From the NCBI RefSeq assembly GCF_003385775.1, contig NZ_QRDP01000004.1, positions 868,001-932,000 on the forward strand: DNA of 64,000 nucleotides, given 5' to 3'. How positions within the stretch are numbered: the stretch's first letter is position 1; every line of letters starts with the position of its first letter. The notes beneath the pieces are model-generated. The model worked only from the letters and a program-made list of their open reading frames with translations. It was not told the origin of the DNA and did no database searches. The position numbers and the translations under genes are program-made. Positions 52,370 to 60,958 of this stretch are shown here, piece by piece. Origin of the DNA: Parasphingopyxis lamellibrachiae (GTDB lineage: Bacteria; Pseudomonadota; Alphaproteobacteria; Sphingomonadales; Sphingomonadaceae).

Positions 52370-53427
52370 AGACGCTCATTCTCCTCGCCGCGGCACTTGC
52401 AGCCACCCCTGCCCTCGCCCAGCATCAGGGGCACGACCGACCGGTGCCCACCGAGCAGAGCGAACATGGCGCATCGCCCGCCGACACGCATACCGGTCAT
52501 CACATGCAGAATGAGGCCGCGGCAGAGCCCGACCACAGCATGCACCGAACCGCCCCCGATGATCCGCCTGTGGATCATTCGGGCCATACCGGCCATCAGA
52601 TGGACGCCGCACAATCGCCCGGCACGCATCAGGATCACGATATGGGCGGCCAGGAAGCGGCAATCCCGCAATCCGGCCCGCCGCCCGAAGCCTTTACGGG
52701 CCCCGAGCACGCTGCCGACACGCTGTTTGCGCCGGAGATCATGGCGGAAGCCCGCGCGGCGCTGTTGCCCGAACTGGGCGGAGCCATGCACCGGCTCTTG
52801 AGTGTCGATCGTTTCGAAGCGCAGCTTGCGGACGGCGAAGACGGTTATGTCTGGGAACTCAACGCCTGGTATGGCGGCGATATCGACAGGCTGTGGATCA
52901 AGAGCGAGGGCGAAGGCGAATTTGGAGGTTCTCTGGAGGAAGCCGAAATCCAGGCGCTCTGGAGTCACGCCATCGGGCCCTATTTCGATGTCCAGGCCGG
53001 TATCCGTTACGATATCCGACCGAATTCGGCTCAAAATGGGGCCGACCGGGCGCACGCGGTCCTCGGTATACAGGGACTCGCACCCTATTTCTTCGAGATC
53101 GACGTGGCGGGTTTCCTGTCCGATGCGGGCGACCTGACGGCGCGGATCGAGGCCGAATATGATCAGCGGATCACGCAGAGACTGATCCTCCAGCCGCGGA
53201 TCGAACTCGACCTGGCTGCGCAGGATATTCCCGAGATCGGCATCGGATCGGGCCTGTCCGATCTCGCGGCAGGCCTCAGGCTGCGTTACGAAATCGTTCC
53301 CGAATTTGCGCCCTATATCGGCGCCGAGTGGCAGCGCCAGTTCGGCGACACCGCCGATTTCACGCGCATCGCGGGCGGCGATCCCGATCGGATCGTCTTT
53401 CTGGCTGGACTGAAAATCTGGTTTTGA
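52366..53427 (+). CDS. copB: Outer-membrane copper resistance protein CopB/PcoB
   Basis: The protein is 353 aa, started by GTG at 52366 overlapping the oxidase stop (GTGA). A signal peptide (about 1-19, ATPALAQ) precedes a His-rich, Met-rich N-terminal part of about 90 residues (HQGHDRP, TGHHMQNE, HTGHQMDAA) and then a beta-barrel-type C-terminal half ending in an aromatic tail (GLKIWF) as in outer-membrane proteins. CopB binds copper at the outer membrane and works with the multicopper oxidase. It precedes the DUF411 gene by 37 bases. Confidence 0.94.
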   Translation: MKTLILLAAALAATPALAQHQGHDRPVPTEQSEHGASPADTHTGHHMQNEAAAEPDHSMHRTAPDDPPVDHSGHTGHQMDAAQSPGTHQDHDMGGQEAAIPQSGPPPEAFTGPEHAADTLFAPEIMAEARAALLPELGGAMHRLLSVDRFEAQLADGEDGYVWELNAWYGGDIDRLWIKSEGEGEFGGSLEEAEIQALWSHAIGPYFDVQAGIRYDIRPNSAQNGADRAHAVLGIQGLAPYFFEIDVAGFLSDAGDLTARIEAEYDQRITQRLILQPRIELDLAAQDIPEIGIGSGLSDLAAGLRLRYEIVPEFAPYIGAEWQRQFGDTADFTRIAGGDPDRIVFLAGLKIWF

Positions 53428-53464
53428 ACACGTCGCCTCATCATCATCTCATAGGAGAAACATC

Positions 53465-53965
53465 ATGATCACACTGAACCGCCGGAATTTCCTCGTCACC
53501 ATACCGATCGCGCTTACCGCCTGTTCGGCCGGTGCGGACGAGCTCTTGTCGCGGGAGGCCGAAAACCCGGCTTCGTCCTCCGCATTGCCGCTCATGGTCG
53601 TCTACAAGACGCCGACCTGCGGCTGTTGCGGGGACTGGATCGACCATCTGCGCGGCGAAGGGTTCGGGGTCCGCGTCCATGATGTCGCGGACACGACCCC
53701 CATGGCGCAGCGGCTCGGCGTGCCTAACACAATGCGTTCCTGTCATACGGCCGAGATTGACGGCTATGCGATAGAAGGCCATGTCCCCGCCCGAGAAATC
53801 CACAGACTTCTTACCGAACGACCCGAAGCGGCCGGCCTGGCCGTCCCCGGAATGCCGCTCGGTTCGCCCGGCATGGAAATGGGCGACCGCCGGGACGCCT
53901 ATGCCGTATTGCTGTTCGATCGCTCCGGGCGGATAGAAAACTACGCCCAATATCCGGCCAGCTGA
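53465..53965 (+). CDS. DUF411 metal-binding protein
   Basis: The protein is 166 aa. The N-terminus LNRRNFLVTIPIALTACSAG looks like a twin-arginine or lipoprotein-type signal (Cys22 after LTA). The mature protein has KTPTCGCCGDWIDHLRGEGF near 50, the DUF411 signature with CGCC, and SCHTAEIDGYAIEGHVPARE near 95. DUF411 proteins are linked to copper, cadmium or silver tolerance; thiol-based metal binding in the periplasm is inferred. It is the last gene of the copper array. Confidence 0.88.
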   Translation: MITLNRRNFLVTIPIALTACSAGADELLSREAENPASSSALPLMVVYKTPTCGCCGDWIDHLRGEGFGVRVHDVADTTPMAQRLGVPNTMRSCHTAEIDGYAIEGHVPAREIHRLLTERPEAAGLAVPGMPLGSPGMEMGDRRDAYAVLLFDRSGRIENYAQYPAS

Positions 53966-54011
53966 GCGGCCCGGCAATCGCCGTCCATAGCCGGCCAGAC
54001 AGGTCTGGATG

Positions 54012-54088
54012 TGGTGCGCCCGACAGGATTCGAACCTGTGGCCCCCAGATTAGGAATCTGGTGCTCTATCCTACTGAGCTACGGGCGC
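54012..54088 (-). tRNA. tRNA-Arg (anticodon CCT)
   Basis: The minus strand gives a full cloverleaf of 77 bases including the encoded CCA. The acceptor stem is GCGCCCG/CGGGCGC, with discriminator A. The anticodon loop is TTCCTAA between CCAGA and TCTGG, anticodon CCT, decoding AGG. The T-arm has GTTCGAATC. It lies between the copper island and DUF1178; tRNA genes are common sites of integration, but I see no attachment-site repeat here. Confidence 0.95.
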
Positions 54089-54123
54089 TCCCAGCCGCTC
54101 GTTAAGCGCCTGCATGGAGACGG

Positions 54124-54588
54124 TCAATTGTCGGTTTTTGGCGGGCGGATCGGCAGGGGTAGCGGCGCGACGGGAACACCGTCTTCCACCAGCGCCTTGG
54201 CTTCATCCAGCGAGGTCTGGCCGTGGATCGGGCGGTCGTCGATCTCGCCATCATGCATGGCGCGCGCCTCGCTGGCGAAATCTTTTCCGACATAATCGGA
54301 TTTTTCGAGGGCTTTGGCCTGTTCCCGGGCGAGCGTTTCGAGCATCGCCTTCATCTGCGCCGGCTCCGGCATGTCGTTGGAGACGGCCAGCTCCTTGCCC
54401 TCACTGCCTTGCCTGTTGCCTTTGGCGCCAACCGCAGGAGCCATGATCGCCTTTCTGACCTTATCGGACCCGCAGAGCGGACAGGCGACGAGCCCCCTCT
54501 CCCGCTGATCTTCAAAATCCGCGCTGGAGCCGAACCAGGCTTCGAAAACATGGCCGGCCCCTTCGCACTGAAGATCGAAAACAATCAT
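54124..54588 (-). CDS. DUF1178 zinc-ribbon-type protein
   Basis: The protein is 154 aa. The N-terminus MIVFDLQCEGAGHVFEAWF and the pair VACPLCGSDKVRKAIMAP near 35-52 are typical of DUF1178, whose Cys residues may bind zinc. The C-terminal half has ETLAREQAKALEKSDYVG and FASEARAMHDGEIDDRPIHG, the conserved helices. Function unknown. The ATG overlaps the stop of the upstream hydrolase gene (ATGA), so the two are cotranscribed. Confidence 0.88.
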   Translation of the reverse strand: MIVFDLQCEGAGHVFEAWFGSSADFEDQRERGLVACPLCGSDKVRKAIMAPAVGAKGNRQGSEGKELAVSNDMPEPAQMKAMLETLAREQAKALEKSDYVGKDFASEARAMHDGEIDDRPIHGQTSLDEAKALVEDGVPVAPLPLPIRPPKTDN

Positions 54589-55421
54589 GCTGATGGTTCC
54601 GTTGGTATGAAAATACGGCGATGCGCTATCACGGGAATGCGGCGGCGGACCTCATCAACACGCGCCATATCGATTTCGGCAAAGCCGAGCCCGGCCTCAT
54701 CCTCCATATCGAGCAGGATTTCGCCCCAGGGATCGACCACAAGGCTATGGCCATAGGTTTCGCGGCCATCCTCATGGCGACCGACCTGCGCGGCGGCCAC
54801 GACAAAGGCGGCGGACTCAATCGCCCGGGCGCGCATCAGCACATGCCAGTGCGCCTTGCCTGTGGGCACGGTGAAAGCGGCGGGAATCGCCATAACCTTG
54901 GCTCCGGTATCGCTGAGCGAGCGATAGAGATCGGCAAAGCGCAGATCGTAACAAACCGACAGGCCGAGTTTTCCGAGCGGCGTTTCAGCAATCACAGCGG
55001 CATCGCCCGCATCATAAATCGAGGATTCGCGCCAGCTTTCTCCGGTATCGAGATCGACGTCGAACAGGTGGATCTTGTCATAGCGGGCGCGGATGGTGCC
55101 GCTGCCATCGATCACGAACCCACGATTGACGAGGCGCCCACTGTCCGGATCGACGTCTGACCGGAGCGCCAGCGACCCGATATGGACCCAGAGCCCCAGT
55201 TCGGCCGCTGCCCGGCACACCGATGCGAGAACCGCGTCCTCGTTTTCCGGCAACAGTTGGGCCGCCGCGCGTTTGCGGTTGCTGTCCAGCAATCCGCTCA
55301 TCTCGGGCGTGAACAGCATTTCGGCTCCGCCGGCCTTCGCCTCGCGCATTCCCTCAACGATGGCCTGGCCATTCTGTACGGGATCGATCCCGCTGTTCAT
55401 CTGAAGAAGGGCTATGCGCAC
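54585..55421 (-). CDS. Carbon-nitrogen hydrolase (nitrilase superfamily, Nit1 type)
   Basis: The protein is 278 aa, with a GTG start at 55421 inferred because ATG is absent near the expected N-terminus MRIALLQMNSG. The Glu-Lys-Cys site is visible: Glu40 (LLFTPEMSG), Lys in RYDKIHLFDVD near 110, and Cys in LGLSVCYDLRFADLY near 145. Nit1-type enzymes hydrolyse deaminated glutathione, a metabolite-repair step. It is cotranscribed with DUF1178 and grxC, which may support a link to glutathione chemistry. Confidence 0.9.
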   Translation of the reverse strand: MRIALLQMNSGIDPVQNGQAIVEGMREAKAGGAEMLFTPEMSGLLDSNRKRAAAQLLPENEDAVLASVCRAAAELGLWVHIGSLALRSDVDPDSGRLVNRGFVIDGSGTIRARYDKIHLFDVDLDTGESWRESSIYDAGDAAVIAETPLGKLGLSVCYDLRFADLYRSLSDTGAKVMAIPAAFTVPTGKAHWHVLMRARAIESAAFVVAAAQVGRHEDGRETYGHSLVVDPWGEILLDMEDEAGLGFAEIDMARVDEVRRRIPVIAHRRIFIPTEPSA

Positions 55422-55430
55422 GGGCTGCGT

Positions 55431-55688
55431 TCAGGAGGCCAGCATGGCGTCCAGCTGATCGGACGCCTCCAGCGCGGCAAGGTCGTCCGACCCACCGACA
55501 TGGCGGCCATCGATGAATATCTGCGGCACCGTGAACTGGCCATTGCTGCGGCTGAGCATTTCATCCCGCTTGACGGCATCCATGGTGATGTCGATTTCCT
55601 CGATCTCCACGCCTTTCGCTGCGAGCAGGTTTTTCGCGCGGACGCAGAAGCCGCACAGAAATTTCGTATAGATTTCGACTTTTGCCAT
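55431..55688 (-). CDS. grxC: Glutaredoxin 3 (GrxC type)
   Basis: The protein is 85 aa. The redox site is CGFC in TKFLCGFCVRAKNLL (the E. coli enzyme has CPYC), near residue 12. The cis-proline and GSH-binding segment is FTVPQIFIDGRHVGGSDDL near 52-70. It reduces disulfides with glutathione. It lies nine bases before the nitrilase-family gene and probably shares its operon. Confidence 0.95.
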   Translation of the reverse strand: MAKVEIYTKFLCGFCVRAKNLLAAKGVEIEEIDITMDAVKRDEMLSRSNGQFTVPQIFIDGRHVGGSDDLAALEASDQLDAMLAS

Positions 55689-55749
55689 GATGCCAATGTG
55701 TGAAGCGCTGTGTTCCCAGTCAATAGCCGTCGTTTCGATAGCTGCCGTT

Positions 55750-56499
55750 TCAATAAACGTCGTCATCGGCCAGTGCAACGCGGGCCCAGCAGCGCACATG
55801 AACTTCCGTTGCCCCGCCGCGCTTAAGGACTTTCGCACAGGCTTTGGCCGTCGCACCGCTGGTATAGACATCATCGATCAGGATGACCCGGCGATCGCGG
55901 ATTGCCGCACCGTGCTTCTCGCCAATGGCAAAGGCTCCGCGCACCGTCTTCGCCCGTTCTTTCGCACTCATCGCCCGCAGATAGGGGGTTGCGCGGGTCC
56001 GGATCAGGGTTTCAAGGGCCAGCCGCTCGCGATTCTCACCCGCCAGAGCCCGCGCGATGAGGGCGGCCTGATTATAGCCGCGCCGCCACACCCTGCTGCG
56101 ATGCAGGGGCACGGGAACGATCAGGGCGTCGCCCAGCCCGGTCATGTGGCGCTGCATGGCGGCCGCGACCGTCCGTGCGAGGCCCACCCGGCCACCATAT
56201 TTGAGGCGCAGCGCTATCGTCCGCGCGACATCCCCATAGCGCACCGCCGCCCGCATCGTGTCAAAGGCGGGCGGATCCGAAAGACAGGCCCCGCACAGCG
56301 AATTGCTGTCCGCAAGCGCAATCGCCGGATCGCCGCATTGCATGCATCCCTGGTCGAGATGCTGGAGTTGCTCCCAGCAGCCAAGGCAGAAACGGTCGTC
56401 GCCGTCGACAATCTCCCCGCAGGCCGGGCACCGCGCAGGCAGAGCAAAGTCGACGATCGGCTTGGCGATACGGATGAGGATATTGGACGACCCGGCCAT
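55750..56499 (-). CDS. ComF-family phosphoribosyltransferase-like protein
   Basis: The protein is 249 aa from ATG 56499. The N-terminal double zinc-ribbon has CPACGEIVDG, RFCLGCWEQ, GCMQCGDP and CGACLSD. The C-terminal PRTase-like domain has VPLHRSRVWRRGYNQAALIA near 130 and ILIDDVYTSGATAKACAK near 205. ComF is needed for DNA uptake in competent bacteria and for repair in others; in alphaproteobacteria the role is unclear. It diverges from the methyltransferase gene. Confidence 0.9.
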   Translation of the reverse strand: MAGSSNILIRIAKPIVDFALPARCPACGEIVDGDDRFCLGCWEQLQHLDQGCMQCGDPAIALADSNSLCGACLSDPPAFDTMRAAVRYGDVARTIALRLKYGGRVGLARTVAAAMQRHMTGLGDALIVPVPLHRSRVWRRGYNQAALIARALAGENRERLALETLIRTRATPYLRAMSAKERAKTVRGAFAIGEKHGAAIRDRRVILIDDVYTSGATAKACAKVLKRGGATEVHVRCWARVALADDDVY

Positions 56500-56543
56500 T
56501 CCCGATCTTGTCCCGCAACGCGCAGCCGGGCACAAGCCCGCTC

Positions 56544-57404
56544 ATGGAAACCGTACCTGACGTCCAGGACACGCCGTTCAACCGCGCGCGCCGAAGGCTT
56601 CGGAGAGACCGGGCCTCGCAGGGCTGGGCGGCGCATGGCTTTCTGCAGGCGCATATGGCCGCCGAACTGGTCGAGCGGCTGCACGGCGTGCAGCGGGAAT
56701 TTTCCCGCGCGCTCATCCTTGGCTTTGCCGGCGATGCCCTCCCTACCGCGCTGCAGGCAATGCAGATCGATGTCGTGACGGCCGATCCCGGCTTCGCGCT
56801 GGCCCGCGCCGCTGGCGGCGTTCAGTGCGACGAAGACCGACTGCCCTTTGCCGATGCCAGTTTCGATCTCGTGATTGCAGTGGGCACGCTCGATACCGTC
56901 AACGATCTTCCCGGCGCACTTCGGCTGGTCCGGCAGTCGCTGAAACCCGATGGCCTGTTTCTTGGCGCTTTTCTCGGGTCGGGCAGCCTGCCGGTCCTGC
57001 GCAAGGCGATGTACCTGGCGGATCAGACGATGGGGGCCGCCGCGCCGCGCCTTCATCCGCAGATCGATATCCGCGCCGCCGGCGACCTTCTCGGCCGGGC
57101 GGGTTTCGCCCTGCAGGTAGCCGACGGCGAGTCGCTACAGGTCCGTTATCCTGGCCTTTCGGGGCTCGTTGCCGATCTGCGCGGATCGGCCAATGCCAGC
57201 CTTTTGGGTGCGCCCGCGCTCTCGCGAGCGGCTCTGACAGCGGCCCATGCCGCCTTCGATGCGGAGTGGATCGACGGGAAAACGGCAGAGAGCTTTGAAA
57301 TCGTCTATCTGACGGGCTGGGCCCCGGCGCCGGACCAACCCAGGCCGGCGGCCCGTGGCAGCGGCACCGTATCGCTCGCGGACGCGCTGAAGCCGCCCAG
57401 CTAA
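56544..57404 (+). CDS. SAM-dependent methyltransferase-like protein (BioC/NDUFAF5 type)
   Basis: The protein is 286 aa. FNRARRRLRRDRAS near 12 and HGFLQAHMAAELVERL near 30 match the NDUFAF5/BioC-type N-terminus. The Rossmann segment is ALILGFAGDALPTALQ near 58, followed by DEDRLPFADASFDLVIAVGTLDTVND near 92-115, quoted in part as LPFADASFDLVIA. Human NDUFAF5 hydroxylates a subunit of complex I; the bacterial role is unknown. It lies head-to-head with comF and tail-to-tail with the Nudix gene. Confidence 0.85.
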   Translation: METVPDVQDTPFNRARRRLRRDRASQGWAAHGFLQAHMAAELVERLHGVQREFSRALILGFAGDALPTALQAMQIDVVTADPGFALARAAGGVQCDEDRLPFADASFDLVIAVGTLDTVNDLPGALRLVRQSLKPDGLFLGAFLGSGSLPVLRKAMYLADQTMGAAAPRLHPQIDIRAAGDLLGRAGFALQVADGESLQVRYPGLSGLVADLRGSANASLLGAPALSRAALTAAHAAFDAEWIDGKTAESFEIVYLTGWAPAPDQPRPAARGSGTVSLADALKPPS

Positions 57405-57413
57405 TGTCAAAAC

Positions 57414-57818
57414 CTAGATCAGGGCTTCGAGCAATCCGATCAGCGGCCTGTCTGCGGGCGGCATGTCCAGCGCATAGAGTTCGCGCGGATACACCCATCT
57501 GAGTTCGGGCGCTTCAAGCGGTTGCACAACCCCTTTCCATTTGCGGCAAACATAAAGCAGCAACAGCAGATGCACATCGCCCAGCGGCTCACTGGCGAAG
57601 CAGGCCGGCGCCAGGCAGGACTCGTGCGTTTCAATACCCAATTCTTCCTTGAGCTCCCGGATCAAGGCGGCTTCCGGCGTCTCCCCCGCTTCGCACTTGC
57701 CGCCGGGGAACTCCCACAACCCGGCCATCGCGCGCTCCACGGGGCGTTTTTGGACAAGCAGCCGGCCATCCCGATCGACAAGCGCAGCGGCAGAAACAGT
57801 CAGAAATGATGTATTCAT
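57414..57818 (-). CDS. Nudix hydrolase, MutT family
   Basis: The protein is 134 aa from ATG 57818. The Nudix box GGKCEAGETPEAALIRELKEEL (GX5EX7REUXEEXGU) lies near 39-61; quoted here in part. LVQKRPVERAMAGLWEFPGG precedes it, a MutT-like signature. It most likely removes oxidised dGTP from the nucleotide pool. A longer start from 57833 would add five residues. Confidence 0.93.
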   Translation of the reverse strand: MNTSFLTVSAAALVDRDGRLLVQKRPVERAMAGLWEFPGGKCEAGETPEAALIRELKEELGIETHESCLAPACFASEPLGDVHLLLLLYVCRKWKGVVQPLEAPELRWVYPRELYALDMPPADRPLIGLLEALI

Positions 57819-57892
57819 GGGCAAGGTTATCACTTTCTTAAACCGAAAATGCGAGTGGCTTCCGGGGGTATGGAAATTTGGGATATGCTGCC

Positions 57893-58072
57893 ATGAAAAA
57901 CTTGATTAGAAACATTTTACACGATGAACGCGGCGCAACGGCGGTCGAATATGGCCTGATCGTTTCGCTGATCGTTATCTCCATGGTTGGCGCCTTGGCC
58001 GTTCTGGGCAATTCGACCACCACTATGTGGAACGATGTTTCGAACGAGGTTTCGGCCAGCAATAGCCGCTAG
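57893..58072 (+). CDS. Flp-family type IVb pilin (first copy)
   Basis: The protein is 59 aa. The leader MKNLIRNILHDERG ends at Gly14, with cleavage before ATAVEYGLIVSL and the required Glu at +5. The mature N-terminal helix is the assembly and membrane part. Flp pilins build tight-adherence pili that promote attachment and biofilm. AAACTT-like Shine-Dalgarno is weak. No tad, cpa or rcp assembly genes lie in the window. Confidence 0.9.
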   Translation: MKNLIRNILHDERGATAVEYGLIVSLIVISMVGALAVLGNSTTTMWNDVSNEVSASNSR

Positions 58073-58217
58073 ACAGCGTGCCAAGCCTGCAAGTTGGTAA
58101 ATTTTGCCGCAAGCCTTGGCTTTAAGAGTTTCGCAAGATCTGCCGTTTACAAGCCCTAATCGTCAATTCGGTAAACTTTGGATTGGCGGGGTATTTGGAA
58201 CCTTAAGGAGACCAGAA

Positions 58218-58379
58218 ATGAAGAATTTTGTAAAAATGCTGAAAGACAGCAAGGGCGCCACTGCAATTGAGTATGGCCTTATCGCCGCTCTTATTGCTGT
58301 TGCAGCCATCACTGCAATGAGCACGCTGGGCAACACGCTTGGCAACACGTTCAACAACGTTTCGGATGAAATGAGCTAA
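58218..58379 (+). CDS. Flp-family type IVb pilin (second copy)
   Basis: The protein is 53 aa from ATG 58218, with AAGGAGA seven to eight bases upstream. The leader MKNFVKMLKDSKG ends at Gly13; cleavage would release ATAIEYGLIAALIAV with Glu at +5. The C-terminus has TLGNTLGNTFNNVSDEMS. It is a paralogue of the pilin 145 bases upstream. The stronger ribosome site and a terminator just after suggest it is the more abundant pilin. Confidence 0.93.
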   Translation: MKNFVKMLKDSKGATAIEYGLIAALIAVAAITAMSTLGNTLGNTFNNVSDEMS

Positions 58380-58404
58380 GTCTCACTTCACGGAAATTGG
58401 GAAA

Positions 58405-58439
58405 CGGGCGGCGAAGCAATTCGCCGCCCGTTTTCTTTT
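58405..58439 (+). terminator. Rho-independent terminator after flp pilin 2
   Basis: CGGGCGGCGAA (58405-58415) and TTCGCCGCCCG (58420-58430) form a perfect 11-bp stem with a GCAA loop, followed by TTTTCTTTT. It also separates the pilins from the convergent M48 gene. Confidence 0.9.
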
Positions 58440-58456
58440 GGGCATCGCAGACGCCG

Positions 58457-59923
58457 CTACCGGCCATATACTACGATCTTGACCCGCTGCCCGGCACGCA
58501 AGGCGTTGCCCGATCCCAGAGCATTCAACACGCGAAACCGCTCCTCCCGATAGTCGCGATAAGCCATTCTCGACGCCAATCCGCTGATGGTGTCGCCGGA
58601 GCGCACCGTCACCACATCGATAACGCGTGGGCGAATCGCCGCGGCCTCCGCGCTAGAAAGCCGCGATACGGAGTTCAGCATCGAACCGAACGGGCCGATT
58701 CCCTGGCCTGCGCGCGTCACCGTGAGGAAATGATATTTCCGGTTCCCGCCAAAATCATAGGCCGTAACCGTGACATCAACCTGGTTCGATCCGCTGGCAA
58801 CGCGTGCCGTAGCCTGACCCACAGGCAGGCCGTTGATCCGCGCAGTCCTGACATTGCCATAGTTGATCTGCTGATTGTTGCCGGCAAGCCGGCGGAATAC
58901 GCCGTCGATATAAGTTGCGAGATTACCTGAATCCGTCCCGCCGCTGAATTGCGCCTGGCCGTTGGAACCGGTTACGACAACGGCGGTCGATCCGTTCTGC
59001 ATCGTGTAGCCCTGCGGCACCGTGAACTGCAGGCGCAGATCCGGGTGACGGAAGGTGTTGCCATCGACAATGCCCTGGCTCGGATCGTCATCGTAGAGCA
59101 TACCGTCAATCGCATTCAGGAAGGCATCGCGATCGCGGGTTCCCGCCCCGGGAACGGCGCCGCGCTCCGTGGCCTCGGCACGGGCTCGCGCAACACGCTG
59201 GGCCGGATCGGGATGGGTGCTCGCCCATTCTGGCAGCGATCGCGCATTGCGCCCTGAGGCACTGGCATCAAGACGGGTCTGTGCGGCAAGCGAGCTCAGC
59301 ATGTCGGCCGCTGCAAAGGGATCGTAACCCGCCCTGGTGAGATAGGTAATGCCAAGTTCGTCCGCCTGATATTCCTGTTGCCTGGAATAGCGCAATGTAT
59401 AAAGCTGGGCGGCCTGCCCAGCGAGATTCGCGATATCGCCGCTGCCGGTCAAAAGGCCGAGGCCCAGCGCCAATAGCTGGCCAATCGTGTTCCGGCTGCT
59501 GCGCTGCGAGGAATGGCGCGCCGCGACATGGCCGACCTCATGCCCCATAACCGAAGCAAGCTCGGCCTCGCTGTTCATTAGCCCAACCAGATTGCGGGTT
59601 ATGTAAACATAGCCGCCGGGCAGCGCGAAGGCGTTGTTAACCGGGGAATTCAAGAGGCTGATGGTAAAATCATTCTGGGCATCGGAAAGCCCGGACTGGA
59701 TGGAAATCCGTTGTCCGACCCGGACGACATAGTCCGACTGGCGGCCCGAATAGACATCGCCGAATTGCTGCAGAAGCTGGGCATGGGCCTGCGCGCCCTG
59801 TTGCCGTTCCTGCTGCGAAATCGCTTCGCCGGGTGCGGGGCCAGAGCCCGGCAAGGGCAAGCCTGCACAGCTGCTCGTTACGGCAACGGTTGAGAGTAAA
59901 AGCGCAATTCGAAGTTTCACCAT
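58457..59923 (-). CDS. M48-family metalloprotease lipoprotein with C-terminal LysM-like domain
   Basis: The protein is 488 aa from ATG 59923 (GGAGGG four to five bases upstream; ATG 59935 is an alternative). A lipoprotein signal ends TSSC. The M48 zinc site is MGHEVGHVAARH near 130, followed by the helical QQEYQADELG segment near 185 that supplies the third ligand. A beta domain (about 290-420) is followed by a LysM-like unit (VVTVRSGDTISGLASRM near 440). This arrangement resembles BepA/YfgC-like periplasmic proteases acting on outer-membrane assembly. A cell-wall tether is inferred from the LysM part. Confidence 0.9.
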   Translation of the reverse strand: MVKLRIALLLSTVAVTSSCAGLPLPGSGPAPGEAISQQERQQGAQAHAQLLQQFGDVYSGRQSDYVVRVGQRISIQSGLSDAQNDFTISLLNSPVNNAFALPGGYVYITRNLVGLMNSEAELASVMGHEVGHVAARHSSQRSSRNTIGQLLALGLGLLTGSGDIANLAGQAAQLYTLRYSRQQEYQADELGITYLTRAGYDPFAAADMLSSLAAQTRLDASASGRNARSLPEWASTHPDPAQRVARARAEATERGAVPGAGTRDRDAFLNAIDGMLYDDDPSQGIVDGNTFRHPDLRLQFTVPQGYTMQNGSTAVVVTGSNGQAQFSGGTDSGNLATYIDGVFRRLAGNNQQINYGNVRTARINGLPVGQATARVASGSNQVDVTVTAYDFGGNRKYHFLTVTRAGQGIGPFGSMLNSVSRLSSAEAAAIRPRVIDVVTVRSGDTISGLASRMAYRDYREERFRVLNALGSGNALRAGQRVKIVVYGR

Positions 59924-60003
59924 CAGGCCCTCCATCAGAACGGATATTGGGGAAACAACTACGGAACCGGGCGGTTCGTTCCGTTGATATCCGAAAGCGC
60001 CCT

Positions 60004-60948
60004 CTATTTCCCCATATCGAGAAATTTGGCGCGGCGTTTCAGCCGGATTTTTTCGCCCGAAACACCGGCAAGTTTCCCCAGTTCATCGCTAATCGCCTTT
60101 CCCAGCGCTGCGATCGCCGCATCGGGCTCCCGATGAGCACCGCCAACCGGTTCGGCCACGACCCTGTCGATCACGCCCAGCTTTTTCAGCTCGGGCGCAC
60201 TGATCCTCATCGCTTCGGCCGCATCGGCCGCCTTGTCCGCCGTGCGCCACAGGATGGATGCACAGCCTTCCGGCGAAATAACCGAGTAAATGGCATGTTC
60301 GAACATCAGCACGGTATTTGCGCTCGAAAGCGCAATCGCACCGCCCGAACCTCCCTCGCCCACGATCGCCGCAACAATCGGCACCTTGAGCTGCAGACAG
60401 GTTTCGGTGGACCGGGCGATCGCTTCGGCCTGGGCGCGTTCTTCGGCTTGAATTCCCGGAAAAGCCCCCGGTGTATCGACCAGCGTAACGACCGGCAGGC
60501 CGAACCGGTCGGCCAGCTTCATCAGGCGGATCGCCTTGCGATAGCCTTCGGGCTTGGCCATGCCGAAATTATGTCTGAGGCGGCTTTCCGTATTGTCGCC
60601 CTTTTCATGCCCCATCACCAGAACGCGGCGGCCGTGGATGCGCCCGAATCCGCCAATAATCGCAAGGTCGTCGGAAAAGCCCCTGTCACCGGCTAACGGC
60701 ATGAAATCCTCGACGAAACCGGCGACATAGTCCTTGAAATGTGGCCGATCTGGATGCCTTGCGACCTGGGTTTTTTGCCAGGGGGTCAACCGCTCATAGG
60801 TGTCGCGTAACATCTTTTCCGATTTCGCCTCGAGGCGCTTCACTTCGCCATCGATATTGAGCGAACCGGAATCGGCCGTCGTCCGCAGTTCGGCCACGCG
60901 GGCCTGCAAGTCGGCAATGGGTTTTTCGAAATCAAGATAATGCTGCAT
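60004..60948 (-). CDS. accA: Acetyl-CoA carboxylase carboxyltransferase subunit alpha
   Basis: The protein is 314 aa from ATG 60948. It makes malonyl-CoA with AccD for fatty-acid synthesis. The N-terminal helical segment MQHYLDFEKPIADLQARVAE and the crotonase-like core (VTLVDTPGAFPGIQAEERAQ near 175, VGEGGSGGAIALSSANTVLM near 212, ISPEGCASILWR near 245) are diagnostic. It lies ten bases after the Xer gene in the same direction. Confidence 0.98.
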   Translation of the reverse strand: MQHYLDFEKPIADLQARVAELRTTADSGSLNIDGEVKRLEAKSEKMLRDTYERLTPWQKTQVARHPDRPHFKDYVAGFVEDFMPLAGDRGFSDDLAIIGGFGRIHGRRVLVMGHEKGDNTESRLRHNFGMAKPEGYRKAIRLMKLADRFGLPVVTLVDTPGAFPGIQAEERAQAEAIARSTETCLQLKVPIVAAIVGEGGSGGAIALSSANTVLMFEHAIYSVISPEGCASILWRTADKAADAAEAMRISAPELKKLGVIDRVVAEPVGGAHREPDAAIAALGKAISDELGKLAGVSGEKIRLKRRAKFLDMGK

Positions 60949-60958
60949 GGTCGCGCGG

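Noticed and set aside
54012-54123. Integration site at tRNA-Arg beside the copper island
   Set aside because: No integrase, no repeated tRNA 3' end and no GC shift were seen, so I do not call the copper genes an integrated island.
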